This document shows, one piece after another, positions 10,131-17,942 of a stretch of 31,417 nucleotides of DNA. The DNA comes from a virus. Made by a program: the position numbers and the translations under genes. Under the pieces are notes generated by a model. The model saw only the letters and a list, made by a program, of their open reading frames with translations. It was not told the origin of the DNA and ran no database searches. The number at the start of each line of letters is the position of its first letter. The first letter of the stretch is position 1. The stretch covers positions 1-31,417 of IMG/VR virus record IMGVR_UViG_3300005613_000271, one strand, 5' to 3'.

Positions 10131-10783
10131 TTTCTACCTATATTTTTTTCAGGCACCCCCAATAGTTCAAGGTAAGCCGGTACATCAAAGTTAGGACAAC
10201 TTTTTGCATTTGTAAAGTAATTGTGACCTACAATTTTTATATTGGGATGATACCTAACGGTTCTCAAAATAATATTAGCTATACTAAACGCTTGTGCCGC
10301 AGTAAGTGTATCAGCATCCTTTTTGTTTTTATCCAGTCCACCAACTATACATATATGTCTTGTATTTTTGTTATGGCCGGAAACACCCCAGGTCATTTCA
10401 TCATTGGTTACGTACTGATCTTCATTGTATGGCGTGATATTTTCAATATAACCATTGGACCAGATCAGGTCAGAATAGCCCATTCTCGACCATCCTCTTT
10501 CAACAATATGCCATTGATAAATGTGCTTCTTCGTTACCTTCATATCCATCGGAGTAGCCGTGCAATGTATTACAAGGTACTCAAGCTTTCCTACATAATC
10601 TGAAGGAATCATAGCTGTTTTGTCATAAACTACCTCCAGTGACTCTGGCTTAAATTTAGAGCCATTAACGATTATGACGCGTTGTTTAAGTTTACCTGAC
10701 ATCTTTCCTGGTGTTGGTTTATTTTTCTTAAGCCAATCAAATGCTTTTGATAGAATTCGTTTCCATTTGGTAACTTTTCCCAT
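10127..10783 (-). CDS. N-acetylmuramoyl-L-alanine amidase (Amidase_2-type endolysin), 218 aa
   Basis: This enzyme cuts the bond between MurNAc and L-Ala in peptidoglycan to release progeny. The Amidase_2 zinc-site pattern is visible: His73 in LVIHCTATP, His187 in VGHNYF, and Cys196 in AKSCPNFDV, with supporting elements QWHIVERGW (~90-98) and ICIVGGLD (~144-151). The first ~50 residues are basic and linker-like and lack a signal peptide, so access to the cell wall would need the adjacent holin. It sits directly after the holin gene and before a ring-protein gene, with a four-base ATGA overlap to the latter. Length and motif order agree with phage amidases from Bacteroidetes. Confidence 0.92.
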   Translation of the reverse strand: MGKVTKWKRILSKAFDWLKKNKPTPGKMSGKLKQRVIIVNGSKFKPESLEVVYDKTAMIPSDYVGKLEYLVIHCTATPMDMKVTKKHIYQWHIVERGWSRMGYSDLIWSNGYIENITPYNEDQYVTNDEMTWGVSGHNKNTRHICIVGGLDKNKKDADTLTAAQAFSIANIILRTVRYHPNIKIVGHNYFTNAKSCPNFDVPAYLELLGVPEKNIGRK

Positions 10784-10805
10784 ATCCTGGTTTATTAAAA
10801 TTTTT

Positions 10806-11393
10806 TCACTTATCCGGTTTAACTAATCTGTCAAAAATACCCCTGAGTAATTTGAAATCACTACCGTTTTTGCTTAATGCTATTATATTTTCCAGTACCG
10901 AAATTAAATATATGCCAACTATGTATGATATAAATAATACATGAATGCTGTAAAATATAGCAGAAAGTACCTCAGAGTTCTCAAAATGAGCAAATTGCCA
11001 AAGGATATAAATTATAATTAACCAAAATCCCATTACGGCCCCGGCCCTGGAAAACCTTCTGGAAGAGAAAGAATATTGCCTAACTCTGCACATACAATTA
11101 AGTCTTTCACCTTCGGCCAGGTCTGGATTTTTTAGCATATCCTTATATGCACGGAGTTTAACCCGGGATGCCCATACGCCAGATATAAGCTCCAGGATAA
11201 AAAGTGTTAATAGTGCATAAAACAAAGGACCTGTAAGACCAAATACTTCATGAAGAGTTTCGCTAACCAATGTAATAAACATAGCTATAGGTATTGTTAT
11301 CTTTAAATGAGTATACCTGAGTGATGTATTTAGAAATTCGCAAATGCTGTTAAAGCCAAACGAATTTACTACTAGTATTAATATTTTTGGCAT
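10806..11393 (-). CDS. Holin, multi-TM membrane protein, 195 aa
   Basis: Four hydrophobic segments are visible: one early (about residues 30-50), a second ending LTLFILELISGVWASR, a third around AGAVMGFWLIIIYILWQF, and a fourth around FYSIHVLFISYIVGIYLI. The E-L-I-S/T-G-x-x-A-S-R motif after the second segment and the following basic loop are typical of the holins common in Bacteroidetes phages. The gene lies just before the amidase gene, forming a holin-endolysin pair. The ATG at 11,393 is chosen over an upstream TTG at 11,423; it overlaps the preceding gene by 44 bases and follows an A/T-rich leader, as usual in this group. Confidence 0.85.
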   Translation of the reverse strand: MPKILILVVNSFGFNSICEFLNTSLRYTHLKITIPIAMFITLVSETLHEVFGLTGPLFYALLTLFILELISGVWASRVKLRAYKDMLKNPDLAEGERLNCMCRVRQYSFSSRRFSRAGAVMGFWLIIIYILWQFAHFENSEVLSAIFYSIHVLFISYIVGIYLISVLENIIALSKNGSDFKLLRGIFDRLVKPDK

Positions 11394-11916
11394 CGTTATA
11401 TTTACTTTTATTATAAATGCCAAGCAGGATAGTCATATCATGCGGAGCTGTATTATTGCCTCCAAAGTATGGATATAGATAAAATCCCCAACATGGATCC
11501 TGTTCACAATTATAAATTTCTACTGATTTATTATTTACTGTTAAAAGGTAATCGTCGCATCTTAATTTGATTATTAAAAGAAATTGGTCATCGCATAATA
11601 CACTATTAATATATTTACTAATATGCTCATCTGATGATTTATCATACACGTAAGCATAAATATCAATTTTGCCTTTCTCTCTGAAATTTGGCCTCCAGCC
11701 AAAACGGACGGAATTTTTATGATGGCTCAGCCCGAAACCGAGCCCGAAGAGTTTGTTAAGGTCGGTTTTGTCATCATTGTTTCTTGGTTCATACCAGCAG
11801 CTTTCATCAAATTTACCATCTATATATATAGACTCAAGATTACAATGAATATTAAGTAGCCTTCCCAGCCATCCTGAGGCGTAATGCCTCCCTTGTTTGA
11901 TTATGTAGGGCTTCAT
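11350..11916 (-). CDS. Beta-rich conserved-type protein before holin (PYFGGN motif), 188 aa
   Basis: The protein is dominated by alternating beta patterns and aromatic residues: a VRFGWRPNF segment near residue 70, IDIYAYVY near 84, and a late YLYPYFGGNNTAP motif near 148. From memory this kind of sequence recurs as an unnamed hypothetical protein in Bacteroidetes phages and prophages near lysis genes, with a beta-sandwich (lectin-like) appearance. I cannot name its function. It has no signal peptide. It is the first gene after a strong terminator and leads the lysis insert, overlapping the holin gene. A carbohydrate-contacting or lysis-associated role is possible but unproven. Confidence 0.75.
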   Translation of the reverse strand: MKPYIIKQGRHYASGWLGRLLNIHCNLESIYIDGKFDESCWYEPRNNDDKTDLNKLFGLGFGLSHHKNSVRFGWRPNFREKGKIDIYAYVYDKSSDEHISKYINSVLCDDQFLLIIKLRCDDYLLTVNNKSVEIYNCEQDPCWGFYLYPYFGGNNTAPHDMTILLGIYNKSKYNDAKNINTSSKFVWL

Positions 11917-11933
11917 ATTGCATTTGAAAAAAA

Positions 11934-11960
11934 AGGGCGAGACGCTGGGCGACTCGCCCT
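11934..11960 (-). terminator. Intrinsic terminator after the 388-residue virion gene
   Basis: Read leftward, an 8-bp GC-rich stem (AGGGCGAG with CTCGCCCT, 11-base loop) runs directly into a run of eight T residues (11,934-11,927). It lies between the 388-residue gene and the lysis insert. It should end most transcripts from upstream and let a fraction continue to lysis and tail genes. Confidence 0.88.
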
Positions 11961-11984
11961 AGATTAACGTTAGCATATATTACC

Positions 11985-13151
11985 CTACGGAATGGTGATT
12001 CCTAAGGCTGTTTCAATTGCAGTTTCCAAAGCCGAGAGATATGTGCTATTGCTTTCATCAGCATACAGGACATGAATTGCCTGTCCAGTCTTGCTGTATC
12101 CAGTTAGTACATTATCTGACGGTGCAGGATTTGTTTCCAGGATAAACGTAGTGTACGTTTTGGCTGCATCTGGAGCAGCATTGAGCACAAAGTCAGCTTC
12201 ACCAGCTACAACATTAAACCCTTCCGGGGTAAATGTCGGAACATCCTGAGCCATCCTTGAACCAATACCCCTTGAATACAAGCCGACACGGCCTATGTTT
12301 TCACCTGTTGCCCCTGCAGTAAGAGTGGCAATGCCAATCTCTACAATAGCAGTGGTAAAACCTGCAGTTAGCAGAACCTGACTTACACCCCTGCGCTGGT
12401 AAGGCCTTGGAGCATAATAGTTGGCATCGTCAACGATAACCAGTCCGGTTCCTTGTGTAAGGGCTGCGTTAGTTGTGACAGTACCGGATGATGTACCTCC
12501 AGTTGATACCAGAGAACTTGCAGACCAGCTACCTGATACGTCATAGACGAACAGAGTACCGGCAGCATTACCTGTGGTAATATCACCAGAAGCAACCAGC
12601 TGTGCAGCAACTTTAGCTGTTGCACCTGATGTTGCCTGGGTGATGGTTTCACCTATTGTCAGCATGGCTGTTGCACCGGTGGTGAAAGCAACCTTATGCA
12701 TCAGATAGGCTGTAACCTTTGTTTGCACATCAGCGTTTATTTTACCCATTAAGGCATAATAAACATTGTACCTGTCAGTAGCTGCAGTACCACTAAGTGT
12801 GGCGGGTGCAGTATGAGAATACTTGCCAATAAGTTTGTGTCTTGACTCATATTTCTCCAGTGCATTACCGACCTGAACCTGGTACCTTGTTGAAGCAACA
12901 ATGGTTTCTTCGTCAGTACCGATAATAGCTATCTGTGTCTGCTCAGCTTGCGACGCAAGCTTCTTGCCTGACACAATTTTATCCTTGAGAATTGGAGGTA
13001 GAACCTCCACGGGTGGAGACGTAGCATTGTTCAATACAACAATACAAGCCCCTGGGTATGCTCCACTTGCAGCGTCATTGACTACATTGCCACCTGTAGC
13101 TACCAGCGTATTGATTATACCCTTTCTTACGATGATGTTTTCAGCATCCAT
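11985..13151 (-). CDS. Abundant virion-type protein (head auxiliary, fibre or tail), 388 aa
   Basis: The sequence is rich in Ala, Thr, Gly, Ser and Val with few charges. A low-complexity beta-rich insert at about residues 160-240 (runs such as TGATAM, ATSGAT, STGGTSSGTV) looks like a surface-exposed Ig-like or fibre domain inside a larger fold. The N-terminal part has a helical Q-A-E-Q-T-rich segment. There is no signal peptide. The gene is isolated by a hairpin before it and a strong terminator after it, as is the capsid gene, which points to high expression. Candidates are a capsid decoration or auxiliary protein, or a head fibre. I cannot choose between them from sequence alone. Confidence 0.78.
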   Translation of the reverse strand: MDAENIIVRKGIINTLVATGGNVVNDAASGAYPGACIVVLNNATSPPVEVLPPILKDKIVSGKKLASQAEQTQIAIIGTDEETIVASTRYQVQVGNALEKYESRHKLIGKYSHTAPATLSGTAATDRYNVYYALMGKINADVQTKVTAYLMHKVAFTTGATAMLTIGETITQATSGATAKVAAQLVASGDITTGNAAGTLFVYDVSGSWSASSLVSTGGTSSGTVTTNAALTQGTGLVIVDDANYYAPRPYQRRGVSQVLLTAGFTTAIVEIGIATLTAGATGENIGRVGLYSRGIGSRMAQDVPTFTPEGFNVVAGEADFVLNAAPDAAKTYTTFILETNPAPSDNVLTGYSKTGQAIHVLYADESNSTYLSALETAIETALGITIP

Positions 13152-13183
13152 TTTATAAAGTATTAATAGTTAATTACCGCACT

Positions 13184-13202
13184 GTTTGGGATTTTCCCAA
13201 AC
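13184..13202. repeat. Perfect inverted repeat (hairpin) upstream of the 388-residue gene
   Basis: GTTTGGGA and TCCCAAAC form a perfect 8-bp stem around a 3-base TTT loop, 33-51 bases before the leftward start codon at 13,151. No T-run follows on either strand, so it is not a standard terminator. It may be a 5' mRNA stabiliser, a processing site or an operator. Confidence 0.75.
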
Positions 13203-13204
13203 GT

Positions 13205-14065
13205 TTACTCGGTATTTTTAATGTCTTCTTCAAGCGACCTCTTCATGTCGTAATTCGACGTGCTACCGCTTAGGATCTTAGCAGCCTGCCTGCAAAGCTC
13301 TTCATGCAATAACGTAGGTAAATCTGTCTCTGTATAGCCTTTATATAGGATACCAGAGGACAGTCTTATCCTGTTTTCACTTCCAGTGCCAATCGTATAA
13401 AGTTCCCCTCTTGAAAGATTAACAGTGTTCAAAACCTGACCTCTAGCGGATCCCATTTGACTTATAACAGACGGAACATATGCAATAACAGTAGCATAAT
13501 TAGTAGCATATATTTCATCAGCTTCTGTCGTTCCGGTGTGTTGTGTACCAATGTTTACAGTAGCAGGAGTTGCTATGTAATCAAATGAAGCACTGTTTAA
13601 GACTCCCAGGTCACCAAAAATGATCTCAACACCATTTTGTGACTCTATTCTATATACCCTTTCGGGTTCAACAATAGAAGGTCGTAAGAACGGATTAAGA
13701 TCGAGAATGTTGATCTCGTCATATGTTGCAGGTATAGTATTAACTATCTGTCCTGATATATTAGCTTTCATTGAGAGCATTAACATATAATCAGACGGGA
13801 AATTTGTTCTTGGAATAACATTCCCTGACGCGGCTACCGTACCTGATTGGTTGACAAGGGTTGATAATTCATCACGAAGTCTCTGACTTGTTTGAAAACC
13901 ATAATTTTTCTCACGTTGGTTTTTTCTGATATTATCATACCTGTCAAGAATGATATCATTAATGGCAGCATTTATTGCATCGTCTATCTTATCAGGATTG
14001 AACCTTGGGGATTGAACGCTGTCAAGATAGAATTGGACTTTGTAATGCAGTTGTACTATATTCAT
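13205..14065 (-). CDS. Putative connector/adaptor protein, 286 aa
   Basis: The N-terminal ~70 residues form helices (a DKIDDAINAAINDIILDRYDNI-type segment), the middle is beta-rich, and the C-terminal ~35 residues are a helix rich in Leu, Glu and Lys. This resembles portal adaptor proteins and the 279-residue product at 9,291-10,130. The start overlaps the preceding stop by four bases (ATGA). No enzymatic motif is visible. The context, two genes downstream of the capsid gene, suggests a head-completion or portal-ring protein, an assignment by architecture and position. Confidence 0.72.
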   Translation of the reverse strand: MNIVQLHYKVQFYLDSVQSPRFNPDKIDDAINAAINDIILDRYDNIRKNQREKNYGFQTSQRLRDELSTLVNQSGTVAASGNVIPRTNFPSDYMLMLSMKANISGQIVNTIPATYDEINILDLNPFLRPSIVEPERVYRIESQNGVEIIFGDLGVLNSASFDYIATPATVNIGTQHTGTTEADEIYATNYATVIAYVPSVISQMGSARGQVLNTVNLSRGELYTIGTGSENRIRLSSGILYKGYTETDLPTLLHEELCRQAAKILSGSTSNYDMKRSLEEDIKNTE

Positions 14066-15051
14066 TTTTCTTCTTTGTTAACGGGATCTTTCTCTTCCGA
14101 TTGTTCTTCTTCTTTTGGTGGTATTTTAGCCTGGGCCTGTTCTTCCTTATAATTATTTTTAAAGACTTCTTTTATTTCTTTCTCCACTTCCTTTTTTTCT
14201 TCTTCTTCGTCCTCCAGCTCTATAAGTTTTTTAGGCACATTTTTCAATTCAGATTGTATTCTTGCAGCAAGAGTAAGATCTTGCTCTAAAGTTCTTACAA
14301 CCTCTGGAACTGAATAACCAAGTGGAAGGCTTCCCAGGTAATGGCCACGTTCAACATCGTAAGTAACAACCTTTGTTGCCTTTGCTGTTGCCAAAAGTTC
14401 ATAAGTCTTCCTTAGTGGCTCATTATACTTTCTGTCAAATTCCAGTGGGTTATCGATGGCCATATCCATGATGCTTCCCTTAAGTATTTTGACAGTAGGA
14501 TTAGTAGGAATAGGTAACCCGAGATACCTGGCAAAAGGCAGAACATCTGTCCCGCGCATTGCAACAATAATATCAAGGGCTTTCTTTAGATCAATACCTT
14601 TACGCATTTTTTCCTTAGCGATTTTGTCCTGATCTACAACTTCGAAGGTTGGTTCAAGGCCCCCTACAGGATTCCCAAGTACACATGGATGCATTCTTAG
14701 AACTGCATACATTTTCGCTTCATTATCATTGCTTAGATCAAGGGTATTATGATCTGTCAAAAGAATACCTCTGAATTTTGGGTTGCCATCATCATACTTA
14801 CCAACGACAATGCCGTAGTAAATACCGGTCAATGGATCCTTCGCAAACTTTACGACCTTACTGATCTCTTTCTCTCTACGAGTTTTGATTGCCTTAATCT
14901 CAATTTGCATGGACTGCCCATCCTTCATCCGTTCCTTCCTTATTGATTCAACAATTTTGTCAAGGTCCGCTATTTTTAACTTAACCATATCCCCAAACAT
15001 ATCGAATGGGGCATTTTCTCTTTCTTTTTGTGACACTAACACGTATGACAT
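14062..15051 (-). CDS. Head-associated protein with charged C-terminal tail, 329 aa
   Basis: The protein has a soluble alpha/beta body (about residues 1-265) followed by a highly charged Glu/Lys tail of about 65 residues (an LEDEEEEKKEVEKE-type region) that should be disordered or coiled. It follows the capsid gene after a terminator and runs into the connector gene with a four-base overlap. I do not recognise the family. A head-completion, capsid-assembly or packaged auxiliary role fits the location. The coding call is secure from length, composition and spacing. Confidence 0.75.
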   Translation of the reverse strand: MSYVLVSQKERENAPFDMFGDMVKLKIADLDKIVESIRKERMKDGQSMQIEIKAIKTRREKEISKVVKFAKDPLTGIYYGIVVGKYDDGNPKFRGILLTDHNTLDLSNDNEAKMYAVLRMHPCVLGNPVGGLEPTFEVVDQDKIAKEKMRKGIDLKKALDIIVAMRGTDVLPFARYLGLPIPTNPTVKILKGSIMDMAIDNPLEFDRKYNEPLRKTYELLATAKATKVVTYDVERGHYLGSLPLGYSVPEVVRTLEQDLTLAARIQSELKNVPKKLIELEDEEEEKKEVEKEIKEVFKNNYKEEQAQAKIPPKEEEQSEEKDPVNKEEK

Positions 15052-15084
15052 GATATTTATTTTTTATACACGTTTATGAAAAGT

Positions 15085-15114
15085 AAAAAACTGCCCGGTA
15101 TCGTGCCGGGCAGT
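15085..15114 (-). terminator. Intrinsic terminator directly after the capsid gene
   Basis: Read leftward, a perfect 9-bp stem (ACTGCCCGG with CCGGGCAGT, 7-base loop) ends in a six-base T run, starting five bases after the capsid stop codon. It should produce a short, abundant capsid transcript and limit read-through into the downstream head genes. Confidence 0.92.
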
Positions 15115-15118
15115 ACTG

Positions 15119-16636
15119 TTATGCATTGTAGTTCGGTTCAATTTGACCGTTTGACTTGGTGTTGTAAACAACAAGCATGTTTTCCTTCAGCATCTGGAAT
15201 TCCTTACCGTCAACTGATGTCATGGGCTTGCCTTCACCTGTCATACCATTAATATAATAATATACCAGGTTACGGTTTACGCCTTCGCGGCCACGGGTAC
15301 GAATTTCAACATTCGGCTTGCCGGTATCACTGGTGGAGTTATCCATGCAGTAATATGTGCAGCTCATTGCAAGTTTACCGTTTGAAAGCTTCCTGGGAAA
15401 CTTAAGCTCGTCGTCCATCATAGGATTGTGTACAAACACAATCTGACTTCCGGCGACATTAAGTGTATTGAACTGATATCCGACAGCAGGACTTCCGCCG
15501 CCAACACCTGAAGGAGCAGGCAGGTTTTGTGTGAAATTATAAGTTGCCAGCCCGTGAGCGGCAATAACATCATGTGCGTTTTGCATACCTTCAGTACCAG
15601 TTACAAAGTAATACAGTTTACCACCACTCATTTCTGCCTTCTTGTCCATGGCAATGACCATGTCTTTGAAGTCATCATAAGTAGCAAGTCCGTCTGCACC
15701 ACTTGCTTCCAGGTCGTTTGAACCTTTTATTTGTTCCAGCCAGCCGTCACCGGCGGTGATGGGCATTCCAGTTTCCGGGTCAGTCATTGATGGTGAACCC
15801 AACAGATTTCCGTCGGAATCCTTCATTGTTGATTTTCCCCACCATTTTTGGAACTCATCTTCCATCAGGAACTGAGCTCTTGATTGTGACTCGATCCAGA
15901 AAATCCAACCCTTGGATGATCCGCCGTTTTTGTTGGTGACAACATACCACAGAACCCTTTCAGCGTTGGCGTCACCGGTAATGGCAGCACCTTTCCTCTG
16001 AATGGTCATGTGGTTGATGTACTGGTCAGGATAGTGTACACGTCCATACCCTTTCAGTGATCTCTCACCGTGAGTGGTATAGCCACCGAAACAGGTCTTT
16101 TCTCCTGTTTGAGGTGCAATCCAGGTTGTCCAGGAGAAAGTATCTCCGGGGAAACACTGGAAGGTGTAGTGATACGTTCCATCAGGATTCTTTGCATGGT
16201 TCATCACCCTGGCCATTTTGCCATTGTAAAAAATAGCATTCATGTCCGGCTGAAGATATGCATCTCTAAGTTGGAGCGTAAAGAAGCCGCCATACGAAGT
16301 AGTGCCGGCAGTAGGAGTACCTACGGCAGCAGTTCCAAGTATAACGGACGCGGCCTGGATACGTCCCATGATGTGGTAACGCCAGGCTTTGTTTGATGTA
16401 AGTTCCCCTTCAGGAACCTTTGGGATCCTCGTTTTATATGTGTTGGTGGTCCTTGGCACAGTAAAAGCACCGTTGGTAGCACCAGCAGTGAGGAAGGTCA
16501 TCAGATAACGCTTTTCAGCGTACATGATAACCTTATCATATCCAGAGGCAGGGTCCAGTGCATTTGCATTGGTGAGGTTAAGCTCAGTGATACAATCTCT
16601 GTTCCACTTGCCCTCTGTAATTTGTATTTTAGCCAT
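15119..16636 (-). CDS. Major capsid protein (putative), 505 aa
   Basis: Position is the main evidence: the gene follows TerL, portal and an acidic scaffold-like gene, and is bracketed by a 5' hairpin and a strong 3' terminator, as expected for the most abundant virion protein. Its composition is that of a structural protein (Gly, Thr, Asn and aromatics, few low-complexity stretches, no signal peptide). About 500 residues is normal for capsid proteins of large podoviruses. I do not see motifs that let me match it to the crAss-like capsid sequences I can recall, so it may represent a divergent HK97-fold capsid lineage. The gene is certain and the product very likely. Confidence 0.82.
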   Translation of the reverse strand: MAKIQITEGKWNRDCITELNLTNANALDPASGYDKVIMYAEKRYLMTFLTAGATNGAFTVPRTTNTYKTRIPKVPEGELTSNKAWRYHIMGRIQAASVILGTAAVGTPTAGTTSYGGFFTLQLRDAYLQPDMNAIFYNGKMARVMNHAKNPDGTYHYTFQCFPGDTFSWTTWIAPQTGEKTCFGGYTTHGERSLKGYGRVHYPDQYINHMTIQRKGAAITGDANAERVLWYVVTNKNGGSSKGWIFWIESQSRAQFLMEDEFQKWWGKSTMKDSDGNLLGSPSMTDPETGMPITAGDGWLEQIKGSNDLEASGADGLATYDDFKDMVIAMDKKAEMSGGKLYYFVTGTEGMQNAHDVIAAHGLATYNFTQNLPAPSGVGGGSPAVGYQFNTLNVAGSQIVFVHNPMMDDELKFPRKLSNGKLAMSCTYYCMDNSTSDTGKPNVEIRTRGREGVNRNLVYYYINGMTGEGKPMTSVDGKEFQMLKENMLVVYNTKSNGQIEPNYNA

Positions 16637-16653
16637 TTTGTTAAGGTTTTAGA

Positions 16654-16670
16654 ATTAAACTTCGTTTAAT
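16654..16670. repeat. Perfect inverted repeat (hairpin) upstream of the capsid gene
   Basis: ATTAAAC and GTTTAAT form a perfect 7-bp stem with a 3-base loop, 18-34 bases before the capsid start codon and inside the 49-base gap after the scaffold-like gene. There is no T run, so a terminator is unlikely. An mRNA-stabilising 5' hairpin, a processing site or an operator are the options. Confidence 0.75.
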
Positions 16671-16685
16671 ACTATCCCCCTAATC

Positions 16686-17936
16686 CTATTTCTCCTCTTT
16701 TGTCTCGATGCCTACCTCATCATCAATGTTTCGCATTGCACCCAACGGGCTGTCATCATCGGACCTCTGGTTCGTTTTTCCTGCGGGCACTCCACTACCA
16801 GGCTTAGCTGGTTTGGTATTATGTAGGTCATCTTTAATTCTTTGTTGGCCGTCATTATAACTCTTTCTCGAATCTACCTTTTGTTGCTCTCTGAGCTTTT
16901 TGAGGATTTTATCACCAAACATGTCGAATAATCTGGCCTTGACCTGTACTGAAGCTGAATTATTTGCTTCCTGAAACACACCTGCCAATATCTGGCTTTT
17001 TAATATTGATTTAGTTTCCTGAGGCAATGGATAACCCATGAAGTTATCCAATTTGTCAAGATAATCTACCATCTCTGCTGCCTCTTTCTGAGCGGTAGCT
17101 TTGTCTTCATCCTGTAATGCTTTGAGCTTTTCATCGTGTTTCGACAGTGACTCCTTCCATGCAGCAACTTTAGCATTATTGACAATACTCTTCACTTCAG
17201 ATACAATACTATCAAAGTTACCATCAGCCACTGCTTCGTCAACAAGGCCTTTGGCTTTTTCTCTGTCAACCTTTTTGGTTTCCATGAAATAGTCTTCAGC
17301 CATTTGTTGTTCTGTTGTCTTTACCAGGTAATCATCAAACCTTTTCGTTGGAAGCATAATATCATATAATGATACTCCCTTCTCGAGTAAGTCAAATACT
17401 TGCTTTCCTTCATCTCCATACTTTTCAAGGTTTGGCTCTACTACCTTTTTAGCTGAATCGATTTTTTCTTTTACACCAGCCAAATAGGCCTCTTCAGTAT
17501 TTTCCTTTACATCGATATCAAGCTTCTTACCTGCCTCAACCCAATTATAAGTGCCTTCCTGCGTACCGGTAACTCCAGTCACCTCCAGCCTTAATATATC
17601 ATCGTCAGAAGAATCGGTTCCTGTAGGTCCAGTCTCTGCCGTCGCTGCAGTCTTCTCTTTTTCTTCAGATGATGTTGGGCCAGTTGTTTCTGTAGCCCCG
17701 GTTGCTTCTTCATCAGTACCAGTGGGACCAGTAGGTTCCGCTACATCGGTTTGCGCATCACCGGTAGGACCTGTTGGCTCCACTATTGCTGTATCTTCTG
17801 AAGAAGTGCCGGTGGCACCTGTCTCATCGGATAAATTATCAAAAAGTTTAAGATCTTCTTCTTCGGCACTCATGAATTCATCTTGCTCATCAGTACCTTC
17901 GAAACCCGTAGGTTCCGGATTTGTTTGTTTAGCCAT
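16686..17936 (-). CDS. Acidic scaffold-like protein with Thr-Gly repeats, 416 aa
   Basis: It lies between portal and capsid genes, the usual site of a scaffolding protein or prohead protease. The N-terminal ~135 residues are highly acidic and carry repeated Thr-Gly units (many PTGPTG, TGATG and TGPTG variants) that should be disordered. Residues ~135-370 are Lys/Glu/Ala/Leu-rich and coiled-coil-like, and the C-terminus is polar and partly basic. No serine-protease catalytic pattern is visible, so scaffold is preferred over protease. It ends in a TAG codon, evidence that TAG is a true stop here. The start codon is six bases after the portal stop. Confidence 0.75.
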   Translation of the reverse strand: MAKQTNPEPTGFEGTDEQDEFMSAEEEDLKLFDNLSDETGATGTSSEDTAIVEPTGPTGDAQTDVAEPTGPTGTDEEATGATETTGPTSSEEKEKTAATAETGPTGTDSSDDDILRLEVTGVTGTQEGTYNWVEAGKKLDIDVKENTEEAYLAGVKEKIDSAKKVVEPNLEKYGDEGKQVFDLLEKGVSLYDIMLPTKRFDDYLVKTTEQQMAEDYFMETKKVDREKAKGLVDEAVADGNFDSIVSEVKSIVNNAKVAAWKESLSKHDEKLKALQDEDKATAQKEAAEMVDYLDKLDNFMGYPLPQETKSILKSQILAGVFQEANNSASVQVKARLFDMFGDKILKKLREQQKVDSRKSYNDGQQRIKDDLHNTKPAKPGSGVPAGKTNQRSDDDSPLGAMRNIDDEVGIETKEEK

Positions 17937-17942
17937 GACACA

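Noticed and set aside
10223-10603. 126-codon + strand frame inside the amidase gene
   Set aside because: The amidase has all its zinc ligands and fits the operon. The + frame has no recognisable domain and no promoter.
11394-11423. Upstream extension of the holin gene to a TTG at 11,423
   Set aside because: It needs a TTG start deep inside the preceding gene, whereas an ATG with a better A/T-rich leader lies at 11,393.
13184-13202. Terminator for the 286-residue gene
   Set aside because: The stem is perfect, but no T run follows in either direction, and it lies upstream of this gene's neighbour in the reverse order of transcription (after the 286-residue gene's promoter-distal end is the stop at 13,205, so the stem lies in the leader of the 388-residue gene's gap). 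It is recorded as an inverted repeat.
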